Part shown: one piece after another, positions 8,136 to 16,727 of the stretch | Position numbering within the stretch: the first letter of the stretch is position 1 | Layout: each line of letters opens with the position of its first letter | Assembly: GCA_910588335.1 (NCBI GenBank) | Contig: CAJUQV010000001.1 | Coordinates: 62,001 to 126,000, forward strand | From: an uncultured Ruminiclostridium sp. | GTDB lineage: Bacteria; Bacillota; Clostridia; Oscillospirales; Ruminococcaceae | Length of the DNA stretch: 64,000 nucleotides | Direction of reading: 5' to 3' | Program-made: the position numbers and the translations under genes | The notes under the pieces: generated by a model | Database searches by the model: none | What the model was told of the DNA's origin: nothing | The model's input: the letters and a program-made list of their open reading frames with translations, nothing else

Positions 8136-10160
8136 ATGGGAATGAAACAGTCAGACTCTCGCATTAGTCGAAAAACGGGGAAGAGTCTTAACAGAAGGAT
8201 TTTGAGGAACACCACACTCAATATTTTGATTTTGGTGACAGTATGTTGTGTGATTATGGCGCTTTCTATGCAATCGCTGGCAAACAGTATTTTACTGGAC
8301 AGCCTGCAGCCACTGGCCAGACAGTCAGCTAAGACAGTGGAGTCAAATATTCGCATGTTGGCGGAGCGCATGATGATGCTTGCCGACGATTCGAGAATGA
8401 ACATACTTGATATAGGAGGAAACGTAACGGAATCCGGGCATGATGGAAATACGGCGGAGGACGGATGGGAGGCTGTGTTGACAGAAGCAGCCGAGATTTA
8501 CGAATTTCATACGATTGCCCTCTATGACTTAAACGGCAGACTGATCCAGGGAATAGACGGAGCACCGGAAAGTCCGGATGACGACTTTTTTGCAATGCTT
8601 AAGGAAACAGATAACCTGACGACTTATAACAGTACCATTTTTCAGAATAATCTGGGCATCACTATGGGGATACCGGTAAAGGAAAACGGCGAAACTGCTT
8701 TTTATTTGGTGGGCGTCTATAAATATGATATGCTGAATGATGTGCTAAGCAGTATAAACATAGGAAAAAACGGTATGGCTTATATGGTTAACCGTGAAGG
8801 AATTGTCACAGGTCATCCGGATCAGTCAAAGGTTCAAGCCAAAAGTACGCTGATGCAGCTTAGCGGTGGAAAAGAGGAAGCGATTAAAAGTGTGACGACA
8901 GGGGAAACCGGTTCAACAGAATTTGACATTGACGGACAGCAGATGCTGGTGGCTTTTTCACCCATTCATGGCACACAGTGGGCTTTGGTTATCCAGGTGC
9001 CAAAGTCGGATTACAATAATCTGATAAACGAGGCGATGATAGTTGCAGGAATATGTACGCTGGTGGTGCTCTTTATATCCATTCTGGTGATTCTGCGGAT
9101 GGCCCGGTCAATATCCAAACCGGTGAAGAATGTGACAAACCGGATGGTCGGCCTTTCCGACGGTGATTTGCATACAGAGGTGGCGCATATCAAGTCAGGG
9201 GATGAGCTTGAGATTATGACCAGAACATTGGCGGATACGGTAGAAAGTGTTAACCGGTACATATCAGATATCCATCAGGTATTAAGCGGTGTTGCGGACG
9301 GCAACCTGCAGATTGAGCCTCAGGTTCAGTATAAAGGTGATTTCACGCTGATTCGTAACAGCTTAGGCACGATTCTCGCGTCCATGAATAAAACGATATC
9401 GGGATTTCGGGCAGCTGCGGTCCGCCTTGCCCAAATGTCGGAAGAACTGAGCGGACAGTCAGGGCAGCTTCATCAGGCATCTTTAGAACAAAATCAGGCA
9501 ACCGAGGTACTGGTTGATGAAGTGACCCATGTCAAGGAACAGCTTGTCGGCGTAATTAAGAGCAGTGACCAGACGCATACTATGACCGGTGAAATCACCA
9601 GAAAGGTGCAGGAAGCGAATATGCAGATGGACGCCCTTTCTAACGCAATGAACAATATCAGCTCCAACGCCCAGGAAATTACGAGTATTGCCATAGCCAT
9701 TGATAATATTGCATTCCAGACCAATATTCTGGCGCTGAACGCATCTGTGGAGGCGGCGCGGGCCGGAAGCGCAGGCCGCGGGTTTGCCATTGTGGCCGAG
9801 GAGGTGAAGGAACTGGCAGGTAAAAGCGCCCAGGCAGCTAAAAGTGCGGTGGATATCGTAACAAATACCAAGGCTGTTATCCAGGAGGGCGTGGAACTGA
9901 ACGCCAGTACGGCGGAATCTTTGCAGGCCATTTACGGTGTTTCCACTGAAATCAGTGAAATATCAGACCAGTTGGTAGCGGCAGTGCAGGGGCAGGAGAA
10001 TGCGCTGATTAGCATGGAAGAGAGGATTGCGACAATTTCATCCATCGCCGACAGGAATCTGCAAAGTGCCGTTGGAACAAGCCAGTCCAGCGAGCTTTTG
10101 GCGAAGGAAGCCGAAGAGCTTCAGGTGCAGGTAAAGAAATTTACTTTGAAGGAGGAATAA
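8136..10160 (+). CDS. methyl-accepting chemotaxis protein with double-Cache sensor
   Basis: Transmembrane chemoreceptor of 674 residues. A membrane segment lies at about 27-45, then an extracellular double-Cache domain (55-290, with GKNGMAYMVNREGIVTGHPD typical of dCache), a second membrane segment (about 300-322), HAMP (323-375) and a cytoplasmic signalling coiled coil. The hairpin tip IDNIAFQTNILALNASVEAA, continuing ARAGSAGRGFAIVAEEV, lies near 520-565 and would contact CheA/CheW. Ligand unknown; dCache domains often bind amino acids or carboxylates. AGGAG at 8121-8125 supports ATG 8136; GTG 8130 is also possible. The stop is followed after 2 nt by a flavin-binding lipoprotein, so the two are cotranslated. 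Confidence 0.93.
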   Translation: MGMKQSDSRISRKTGKSLNRRILRNTTLNILILVTVCCVIMALSMQSLANSILLDSLQPLARQSAKTVESNIRMLAERMMMLADDSRMNILDIGGNVTESGHDGNTAEDGWEAVLTEAAEIYEFHTIALYDLNGRLIQGIDGAPESPDDDFFAMLKETDNLTTYNSTIFQNNLGITMGIPVKENGETAFYLVGVYKYDMLNDVLSSINIGKNGMAYMVNREGIVTGHPDQSKVQAKSTLMQLSGGKEEAIKSVTTGETGSTEFDIDGQQMLVAFSPIHGTQWALVIQVPKSDYNNLINEAMIVAGICTLVVLFISILVILRMARSISKPVKNVTNRMVGLSDGDLHTEVAHIKSGDELEIMTRTLADTVESVNRYISDIHQVLSGVADGNLQIEPQVQYKGDFTLIRNSLGTILASMNKTISGFRAAAVRLAQMSEELSGQSGQLHQASLEQNQATEVLVDEVTHVKEQLVGVIKSSDQTHTMTGEITRKVQEANMQMDALSNAMNNISSNAQEITSIAIAIDNIAFQTNILALNASVEAARAGSAGRGFAIVAEEVKELAGKSAQAAKSAVDIVTNTKAVIQEGVELNASTAESLQAIYGVSTEISEISDQLVAAVQGQENALISMEERIATISSIADRNLQSAVGTSQSSELLAKEAEELQVQVKKFTLKEE

Positions 10161-10162
10161 CG

Positions 10163-10621
10163 TTGAAAAAGATAAGAGAAATGATGAAACGGATGTTTGG
10201 CATAGCGTTGATTTTCTCAGTTATGCTGCTTACAAGCTGCAGCGAGCAGACAGGTCTTCAGGATGGTTATTATACTGCTCAGGCTTCAGAGTTCAGCCAC
10301 GGCTGGAAAGAATATATTACGATTATGGTCAAGGGCGGAAATATTGTTTCGGTGGAATATAATGCGGAAAATGCCAGCGGTTTTGTCAAAAGCTGGGATA
10401 ACGCCTATATGCAGGCTATGCTGCATGGTGCCGGAACTTATCCGAATGAGTATACCCGCTTCTATGCCGGTCAGCTTTTAGACGGGCAGGGAGATGGTGA
10501 GATTGATGCGCTGACAGGTGCGACTTCCTCTTACGGATCCTTTCAGAAGCTGGCGGCAGCGGTAATAGAACAGGCAAATCAGGGCGATTCCAGTATTGTA
10601 ATTGTGGATACGGCAGAGTAA
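10163..10621 (+). CDS. lipoprotein with FMN-binding domain
   Basis: Exported lipoprotein of 152 residues. The signal peptide is hydrophobic and ends in the lipobox-like LLTSC. The rest is a small FMN-binding domain with DALTGATSS near 112-120, the motif in which a Thr/Ser is covalently flavinylated by ApbE in RnfG/NqrC-like proteins. The start DGYYTAQASEFSHGWKE is typical of small FMN-domain lipoproteins in Firmicutes. The TTG at 10163 is preceded by GGAGG and begins 2 nt after the chemoreceptor stop, so expression is coupled. It may carry electrons outside the membrane or present a redox state to the receptor; the second is inference. Confidence 0.8.
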   Translation: MKKIREMMKRMFGIALIFSVMLLTSCSEQTGLQDGYYTAQASEFSHGWKEYITIMVKGGNIVSVEYNAENASGFVKSWDNAYMQAMLHGAGTYPNEYTRFYAGQLLDGQGDGEIDALTGATSSYGSFQKLAAAVIEQANQGDSSIVIVDTAE

Positions 10622-10623
10622 AC

Positions 10624-10728
10624 GAAAGGGGCTGTTGCATTATTAAAACTAAGGCAGGATATGGAAAAGCAGGTGCTGTATTATATCATATCCCTGTATG
10701 CTCCGGTTTTAATGCGACAGTCCCTTTC
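10624..10728 (+). repeat. 105-bp near-palindromic element (MITE or large terminator)
   Basis: Left arm GAAAGGGGCTGTTGCATTATT (10624 on) pairs with the right arm ending AATGCGACAGTCCCTTTC (to 10728), with an inner stem GGATATG / CATATCC. The ends (GGGCTGTTGCATTA) look like insertion-sequence termini, so this could be a non-autonomous element. It would also stop transcription of the chemoreceptor-lipoprotein operon. Confidence 0.5.
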
Positions 10729-10846
10729 ACAGTTGACTGAAAATCAATATTATTCAATTGATAAGGAGTTAGATAGGAACGGCAAAATTTTTTACACTTT
10801 TGATACATGATAAAATCATAGTCAAAATGGTTATTACCCTCGAAGC

Positions 10847-10895
10847 ACTGTTAACCAATTAAAAACTTTTTTTCAATTTTTAATTGGTTAACAGT
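10847..10895 (+). repeat. perfect 19-bp AT-rich palindrome
   Basis: ACTGTTAACCAATTAAAAA and its reverse complement TTTTTAATTGGTTAACAGT flank an 11-nt loop. The same palindrome occurs at 62338-62387. The preceding AGTCAAAATGGTTATTA (from 10820) is also shared with 62430-62445. Confidence 0.8.
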
Positions 10896-10901
10896 ATAAC
10901 C

Positions 10902-11041
10902 TTGCCATAAAACAACAAAACGGCACACCTATGCGGAAATTAAACTCTCTGCACAGGTGTGCCGTATAAATTATATTATTACTAATACTAAGCTTGCGTA
11001 GCCGTATGCCGATACCCGGACTGTTTATATGTTATTATATA
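10902..11041 (-). repeat. repeat R2, copy 2, terminator of the FkbH operon
   Basis: Same blocks as 5078-5256: a stem CGGCACACCTATGCGG / GCACAGGTGTGCCG and GTATGCCGATACCCGGACTGT. Read on the minus strand, the hairpin lies about 140 nt after the FkbH stop and is followed by TTTTGTTGTTTTATGG, a good terminator. Confidence 0.8.
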
Positions 11042-11106
11042 ATAACCCTTTTTAAAGCCGTAAGAACACATCATAATTTTTTAAGAAAACATCTTGTGCC
11101 GGTATT

Positions 11107-12888
11107 TCATATATCCTTATCCCCGTTTACCCGAATATGAAAATTCCTGTTTTCATACCCTTCTGTTTTCAGCGTCCAGACAGTACTTCCGTCCTCGTCC
11201 TCGGAAATCCTTTCAAAACCGAAATCCCCGAACAAGTCTTTAACCATCTTATTTTTCGCGGTGGGGTAATAGTATCCGCGAATCAGCTTTACGCCCCTCT
11301 TTGCCGCTTCTTCCACAAAAACGTCCAGCATGGCGTACTCCATATCCCTTTTAAGCACCCGACAGCTCATAAGCCACAGATCAATGTCCAGAACCTCTCC
11401 GCTCCTGTGCCCGATAACCACGCTCACTATGCCGTTGTCGCCGAACTTGTCCGTTAATCTTCCGCAGAGGCGGATATAATCGTGGCTTCCGTATACCTGT
11501 TCCATTTCGGTCTGGGTGTATCTTTTGGTGGTGACATTGAACTGATTGCTTTTATTTGTAAGCTGCGTAACTCTCGCCAGATTTATAGGTGAAAAATCCT
11601 CGATAACCGCTTGCATTTCAAGGCCGTCCAGATACTCTCCGTAATTTGCGAAAGAGGACTGCATTTTTGCTCTTTCGGCGTTTTGTTTGTACATTTCGGT
11701 ACGGCGCAGGTCGTCCTCCGAAAAATTTGTAACCTCAAAATACCCGCCCCCATCCAGAACGCGTATATAATTTTCCACTCCGTCCATGGGCGGAGCTTCC
11801 ACGGGGAGGGACCCTTTAACTATCTCCCTTTCGGCGGGATTGTCGTCCACAAAAACAATGCTTTCGGGAAGAAGGTCAAGCTCCTTTGCCGTCTGTTCTA
11901 TATTTAAGCTTTTAGGCTCCCAGTTGGCTTTTATTAAAGTAAAATCCTCCGGCTTCAGAACCCCGTCGGGGTGATTAAGCCCCGCCATCGCGTTTTCCGG
12001 CTCGTTTTTGGAGCATACGGTAAGTAGCACGCCAAGCTGCTTCTGCGCCTTTATATAGCTCTGAAATTCACAATAAGCCTGTCCCATGGGAACCTCCTGC
12101 CCAAGCGCCAGCTTTTCGGGTCCGTCGTCGCCGACAACGCCGCCCCACAGCGTATTGTCCAGATCAAGCGCCAAAACTTTTTTGTTCCTTCCGAGAAGGG
12201 AAGCGAAAATTTTCGACAGGCTGAAGGCGAATTCGGGAATCAAAGGCACAGCCACCGCGTATTTGTACATATTCCAGTACAGCGGATCCGACCATTTATC
12301 CAGACCCAGCCGTGCGCTGAGGTAATTGATATCGTGAATGAAAAAGTTATCGTGAGCGGCGGCGTAATCGTAAAAGCCCTGATTCAATCCCGATATAAAA
12401 TTAACTCTTCCGTGATGATCGGCACAGTCCTTATTGCCCAGAAGCCGCCAATAGGGAAGCTCCATATTGTTCTGTATTATCGGACAGCCTACGTCCTCTC
12501 TCAGCTTGTCCCACATCTGCGTAAAATGAAAAAGCTGCTTTTCCATAAGAGCGTCGGTTTCCGCCCTGTTCATGGACATATTGGGATATTCGGTTATATT
12601 GCGGTTTGAGGTATGAATAAACACAAATTCAGGCTTGAATTCCCTAAGCTCGGCTCCGAACATTGCGTCCTGCCAGTACTGATTGTATTCGCTCTGATAA
12701 AATTCGGGCTCTATCCCGTTCCAAAGGAGGAACAGCTCCGTCATATCCGCTATGGCGTTGGTGGTGGAGCCGCCCAGAACGGCTATTCTCTTTTTGATTC
12801 GCATGACGCCGTCGGACAAAAGCTTTTTCTTTATTGACTTTTGCTTTTTAATCAGCTCGGCACAGTCAAAAGGATAAAAATTCGGCAT
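11107..12888 (-). CDS. FkbH-like HAD-fold protein
   Basis: Predicted cytosolic protein of 593 residues in the FkbH family (HAD subfamily IIIC). FkbH proteins usually load a three-carbon glycolytic acid unit onto an acyl carrier. The N-terminal 220 residues resemble an SGNH-like region. The HAD motif LALDLDNTLWGG lies near residue 237, with VCSKNEP and VFVDDNPAER further on. A C-terminal GNAT-like part contains RVTQLTNKSNQFN and a conserved WLMSCRVLKRDME. No carrier protein or polyketide synthase is adjacent; instead two DHHW proteins precede it in the operon, which suggests modification of a surface polymer. ATG 12888 follows AAAGG; an upstream ATG at 12933 lies inside the inserted MITE. Confidence 0.85.
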   Translation of the reverse strand: MPNFYPFDCAELIKKQKSIKKKLLSDGVMRIKKRIAVLGGSTTNAIADMTELFLLWNGIEPEFYQSEYNQYWQDAMFGAELREFKPEFVFIHTSNRNITEYPNMSMNRAETDALMEKQLFHFTQMWDKLREDVGCPIIQNNMELPYWRLLGNKDCADHHGRVNFISGLNQGFYDYAAAHDNFFIHDINYLSARLGLDKWSDPLYWNMYKYAVAVPLIPEFAFSLSKIFASLLGRNKKVLALDLDNTLWGGVVGDDGPEKLALGQEVPMGQAYCEFQSYIKAQKQLGVLLTVCSKNEPENAMAGLNHPDGVLKPEDFTLIKANWEPKSLNIEQTAKELDLLPESIVFVDDNPAEREIVKGSLPVEAPPMDGVENYIRVLDGGGYFEVTNFSEDDLRRTEMYKQNAERAKMQSSFANYGEYLDGLEMQAVIEDFSPINLARVTQLTNKSNQFNVTTKRYTQTEMEQVYGSHDYIRLCGRLTDKFGDNGIVSVVIGHRSGEVLDIDLWLMSCRVLKRDMEYAMLDVFVEEAAKRGVKLIRGYYYPTAKNKMVKDLFGDFGFERISEDEDGSTVWTLKTEGYENRNFHIRVNGDKDI

Positions 12889-12918
12889 ATCAGCAGCCTT
12901 TCTTTCACAAAAAATAAA

Positions 12919-13090
12919 GGCAACGCCACACAAAGATTGTCGTGCAGACGCGCAGTCAGCTTTTTCGTCAGATTGCCCAAGACGACGCAGGAATACCGGC
13001 GTATTTCAAGGAGTTTTGGGCAAAAATGACGGAAAAGATGCAAGCGTATGTGCGGCAAAGCGCGCGGCGCGGTCTTTGCGCGGTGTTGCC
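12919..13090 (+). mobile_element. 172-bp MITE, copy 1
   Basis: Terminal inverted repeats GGCAACGCCACACAAAG and CTTTGCGCGGTGTTGCC bound a 172-bp sequence nearly identical to 32635-32806. It sits between two genes of one operon, 7 bp after the stop of the DHHW gene and 31 bp before the FkbH start. It has no transposase gene. Part of it reads as the open peptide QTRSQLFRQIAQDDAGIPA, which is unlikely to be a real protein. Confidence 0.85.
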
Positions 13091-13097
13091 AAAAAAG

Positions 13098-14300
13098 CTA
13101 AAACAGATTCTGAACATAAGAACAATTGGGACCCGCCGGAGTAAACGTACATACGGCGAAAAGCAGATCGGTAGCCCCCACTCTTTCACAGAACTCCTTT
13201 GCGTTCAGGTCGAAATACCTCACGTCACAAACATAAATGCTCTCAAAACAGGAGGTCAGAAAAGGAACCAAAGCGTTTCCGTAGCTTTCCTTAAAAATAA
13301 CCAGCGTCCTTCCGTTGTCACAGTCGGTTTTTATTTCCGCAATTCTGTCGTCACTGCCCAAAAAAGAACAATAATAAGCCCCCGCGTCGCGGGAAACAAA
13401 CAGGTCGCTTTCATAGCCGTTCTTAAAAGAGGTATCGTAATATGTGGTTTTAAGCGCCTTATCGTTGGGGGATATATACAAAGTAAAGGTTTCGGGATCT
13501 CCGTACAGAACGGCACTTTTTGAATAGTTGTAAAGGGAACCCATATAGCCTTCCTTATCTACTTGGGTATATTGGGTCAGAGGAGCGAATTTATCCTTTA
13601 CCTCCGCCGACAAAGCGAAAGCCTCCGCTGCGTAATATGCTCCCAAAGGCTGCCAATGATGATCGGTGCGGGTGTATATGGGTTCTTCGAGATGTGCGGA
13701 CAAGGCGGAATAAGCGTCGGCGTTAGTCACGTTTACCAGATTTTCTGCAATATGGTCTATTTTATCCTTCTGGCTTGCGGTAAATCCGGTTACGTCTTCC
13801 GGAGTGTAAAATTCGGAAGAGGTGGGAATCACCATGCTGTACACTCTTGTATCGGGCAAAGCCTCCGCCGCGCGGTTTACCGCTTTGGCATATTCTTCGC
13901 AAAGCTCAAACGTGCCCCAGCAGCCCATCAGCCCCATATAATGACCGTTTCTGCCGATAATTTTTATACCGCTTTCACCGTCCTCGCGGTAGGTATCGGG
14001 TACGCTTCCGGGGGATTCGGGAGGAATGGATATTTCTGTCGCTTCGGCGGTTTCCGTAAAATCCGATGTGGTTTCGGGCACGTCTTGAGAAACGGTTGTC
14101 ATTATCTCCGTTTCTTTTTTTGGGGCAGTTGAAGCGGTACCGGAGTCGGACGGCGGCGTTTCATTCGACGCTGTGCCAACAAGCCAAGCGGTAGGATTTG
14201 TTTCATCGGGAATTACCGGGTTTTCCGCCGAGGTACATGAGGTGGACAGCAATAACAGTGCGACCGTCCAAATAATGGAAATCAATTTTATTTTTTTCAT
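13098..14300 (-). CDS. DHHW-domain lipoprotein (AlgX/AlgJ-like), second paralogue
   Basis: Exported protein of 400 residues with a signal peptide ending LLLSTSC, probably lipid-anchored. A Thr/Ser/Pro-rich linker runs from about 25 to 110. The SGNH-like domain has the signature TDHHWQPLGAYYAA near residue 211 and VIFKESYGNALVPF and CDVRYFD near the end. DHHW proteins are related to AlgX/AlgJ, which O-acetylate exopolysaccharide together with an MBOAT transferase. ATG 14300 follows AAGAAGGTG; an upstream in-frame ATG at 14378 overlaps the preceding gene and is not needed. It is 14 nt downstream of a paralogue and shares its motifs. Confidence 0.85.
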   Translation of the reverse strand: MKKIKLISIIWTVALLLLSTSCTSAENPVIPDETNPTAWLVGTASNETPPSDSGTASTAPKKETEIMTTVSQDVPETTSDFTETAEATEISIPPESPGSVPDTYREDGESGIKIIGRNGHYMGLMGCWGTFELCEEYAKAVNRAAEALPDTRVYSMVIPTSSEFYTPEDVTGFTASQKDKIDHIAENLVNVTNADAYSALSAHLEEPIYTRTDHHWQPLGAYYAAEAFALSAEVKDKFAPLTQYTQVDKEGYMGSLYNYSKSAVLYGDPETFTLYISPNDKALKTTYYDTSFKNGYESDLFVSRDAGAYYCSFLGSDDRIAEIKTDCDNGRTLVIFKESYGNALVPFLTSCFESIYVCDVRYFDLNAKEFCERVGATDLLFAVCTFTPAGPNCSYVQNLF

Positions 14301-14314
14301 AAGAACACCTTCTT

Positions 14315-15754
14315 TTATTTTGCCGCCAGGGTCTCTTCCATAGCGTCGCAATTCACCCCTGCCGCCGAAAATACACACATGGTAAACAGAACGTCGTCTA
14401 TTCCGTTTTCTTTCAGAAACGTTTCCGCGTCCAAATCGAAATACCTGACGTCAAGCACGTAAATTTCTTCATATCCCCCCATATAAAACGGTATCTCCGC
14501 ATTTCCGTAGCTGTCCTTGAACACCGCTAACTTTCTTCCGTTCTTAACGTCGGTTTCCACCCTTACTATCTTTTGATCCCCGCCCATAAATATCTGATAT
14601 GAGTTTGCAGGATCCATCTGTAAAAAGAAAGGATATCTGTTATCAAAATTATAAGCGGTATCATAGTAATAGCATTTAAAATCGTTGGCGGGAATATAGT
14701 AGGTGAAGGTATCGGGATCGTTAAGAAGATTCGCATCCTGCGTATTCTGATATAAATATCCCAAAAATCCCTCCACAACTCTTTTTTCATAGGTCTCCAG
14801 CGCGGGGGAATCAACTCCCGCCGCCTTGCAGAACGCGTCCGCGGCGTAATAGGCTCCAAGCGGCTGCCAATGGTGATCGCTTCTTGTGTATATATATTCG
14901 TCCGCGTGCTCTCTGAGAACGCTTGTACAGTCGACATTTATCACCTTATCGCTTAAGTTGTCCGCTATATAATCAATATCCTCCGATTGGGAAGCACTAT
15001 AACTCTCCCAGTTTTTAGGCAAATAATACTCCCCGCTGCAAGGGGCTATCATAACATAGGTCTGAATATTCTCTCCGAGTCTCTCCGCAAAGCCGTTTAC
15101 GGTACTTACAAACTTATCCCGATTAAATCCGCCCCCGTAAAGGCTCACCGCGCGGTAGTGACCGTCCGGCTGCTGAAATATAATTTGCCCGTTTGTCTGG
15201 ATTCCCGGCGCCACTTCGTTTCTCGGATCATAAGCGGTGGTAGCCGCTTCCGTTTCCGATTCCGTTATCGCTTCGGTAACCGCGTTTTCCTCCGCCGAGG
15301 TTTCTCCTGTTTGTGAATCGGAAACAAAAGAGTCGGAGCTGTCGGTAACTATCGGCTTTATATCCGGCTCCGCCGCCGGAGCCGAGGTGGTTGTAATCAC
15401 GTTGACGGGGCCGCCGTAAACGGTAACGCCGCCCAGTGATACGCCCATGCACTTGTTTATCTTGGCGGAAATATCCTTAAATCCCTCTCGCCACGGCACA
15501 GTATCGTTATACCACTTGCTTACCCCGTCGGTAAATTTCCCGCTGAAAAGGTTTTCGGCGTTAAATTCGGGAAACTCCGCAAGCTCGCGCTTTTCGGAGG
15601 CGGAGGATGTTGGCCTCTCGAACAGGGTCAGCGAAACGGCGGCGGCTATAAAAAGCGAAGCCGTTACGCAGATATTTACTATATTTAAGTTTCTTTTTTG
15701 CTTTTTGTTTTCGGGAATTTTGGCAGGTTCCTTTAAGTGTTTTCCTTTTGGCAT
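14315..15754 (-). CDS. DHHW-domain membrane-anchored protein (AlgX/AlgJ-like), first paralogue
   Basis: Protein of 479 residues with one N-terminal membrane segment (about 25-45) and an extracellular SGNH-like domain. A Ser/Thr/Glu-rich linker occupies about 120-195. The signature SDHHWQPLGAYYAADAF lies near residue 291, and FKDSYGNAEIPF and LDVRYFD near the end. Such proteins act with MBOAT acyltransferases in acetylating cell-surface glycans. First gene of a three-gene minus-strand operon with its own promoter at 15917-15945; no MBOAT gene is visible in the window. Confidence 0.85.
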   Translation of the reverse strand: MPKGKHLKEPAKIPENKKQKRNLNIVNICVTASLFIAAAVSLTLFERPTSSASEKRELAEFPEFNAENLFSGKFTDGVSKWYNDTVPWREGFKDISAKINKCMGVSLGGVTVYGGPVNVITTTSAPAAEPDIKPIVTDSSDSFVSDSQTGETSAEENAVTEAITESETEAATTAYDPRNEVAPGIQTNGQIIFQQPDGHYRAVSLYGGGFNRDKFVSTVNGFAERLGENIQTYVMIAPCSGEYYLPKNWESYSASQSEDIDYIADNLSDKVINVDCTSVLREHADEYIYTRSDHHWQPLGAYYAADAFCKAAGVDSPALETYEKRVVEGFLGYLYQNTQDANLLNDPDTFTYYIPANDFKCYYYDTAYNFDNRYPFFLQMDPANSYQIFMGGDQKIVRVETDVKNGRKLAVFKDSYGNAEIPFYMGGYEEIYVLDVRYFDLDAETFLKENGIDDVLFTMCVFSAAGVNCDAMEETLAAK

Positions 15755-16091
15755 TGTCTTTTCCTTTCGGCAGTTCTTATGCTAATTTTTAATTAAGTCT
15801 GCAAATTGATTAAAGATTAGCATTGCTTTCTTCCTATTGAGAGTACTTCCAATATATACATTAAACGCGCTGTACGCGGCTTTTTCACATATAGAAATCA
15901 ATTTAATATAGTATTTATTATACACCTATTATAACCCAAAGTCAATTACAAAAAAAGAACGACCCAAAAGGCCGTCTCGGAAATAAAATAAGATAAAATA
16001 AGGAGAATTAATTTTATGAAAAAACGGAAGGAAAAATAGGAAAACTCATTATGAACATTGTCCGCGCCCACGGCGGTTCCATGAATCACCG
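15755..16091 (-). promoter_or_regulatory. promoter region of the DHHW-FkbH operon
   Basis: On the minus strand TTGACT (15945-15940), 17 bp, TATAAT (15922-15917) is a strong promoter. The leader of about 155 nt contains the palindrome GCTAATTTTTAATT...GATTAAAGATTAGC (15781-15821) of the dispersed family. Nothing else is recognisable; a short plus-strand frame near 16017 is too short to support. Confidence 0.75.
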
Positions 16092-16727
16092 TCAGTCCCG
16101 ACTCTGGTTTTTTACAATGTAATTATAGATAACGTCCACCGCACAGTCAATGCCGCAGTAACCGCTGTCTATGCAAAGATGATAATTTTTGGCTATGCCC
16201 CATTTGCGGTCGGCGTGAAAATTATAATAATTCTGCCTGCGCTTATCCTTGGTGAGAATAACGCTCTCCGCCTTTGCGGGATCGACTCCGTCAATACGAA
16301 CCGCTCTTTCCTTTCGGAAATCCATGTCCGCGTGAACAAAGATTTTGACTAAATTCAGCATATCGCTGAGCACGTAGTCGGAGCAGCGGCCGATTATGAC
16401 GCAAGGCCCAGCGTTTGCCACCTTGCGTATAACGTTGGACTGCGCTAAATAAATGTTGTCCTCCATAGAGAGCACAGAGGTTCCGAAGCGATCCGCCTGC
16501 GCACCTCTGTAAAGAGCGTACAGCAGACTGTTGCCCGCGTGGCGCTCGGTATCCTCAAAAAAGGCGGGAATAAGACCGCTTTCCTGAGCGGCTTTTTCAA
16601 TAAGAGCATTGTCGTAAAACGGAATCTTAAGCTTATCGGCAAGCTTCTGTCCGATCTCTCTTCCGCCGCTTCCGTATTGGCGGCTGATAGTGATGATCTT
16701 CTTTGTTCCGAAATTTGTAACGCTCAT
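16092..16727 (-). CDS. cytidylate kinase-like family protein
   Basis: Predicted nucleotide-binding P-loop protein of 211 residues. The start KIITISRQYGSGGREIGQKL carries a P-loop variant, followed by IPFYDNALIEKAA, PCVIIGRCSDYVL and KIFVHADMDFRKERA, all typical of this family. The true cytidylate kinase is separately encoded at 19688, so this protein probably phosphorylates something else; its substrate is unknown. Single-gene unit on the minus strand. Confidence 0.85.
   Translation of the reverse strand: MSVTNFGTKKIITISRQYGSGGREIGQKLADKLKIPFYDNALIEKAAQESGLIPAFFEDTERHAGNSLLYALYRGAQADRFGTSVLSMEDNIYLAQSNVIRKVANAGPCVIIGRCSDYVLSDMLNLVKIFVHADMDFRKERAVRIDGVDPAKAESVILTKDKRRQNYYNFHADRKWGIAKNYHLCIDSGYCGIDCAVDVIYNYIVKNQSRD

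Noticed and set aside
12942..13523. 193-residue plus-strand frame starting in the MITE
   Set aside because: Runs from the MITE into the antisense of the DHHW gene; the shared peptide in both MITE copies is explained by copy identity.
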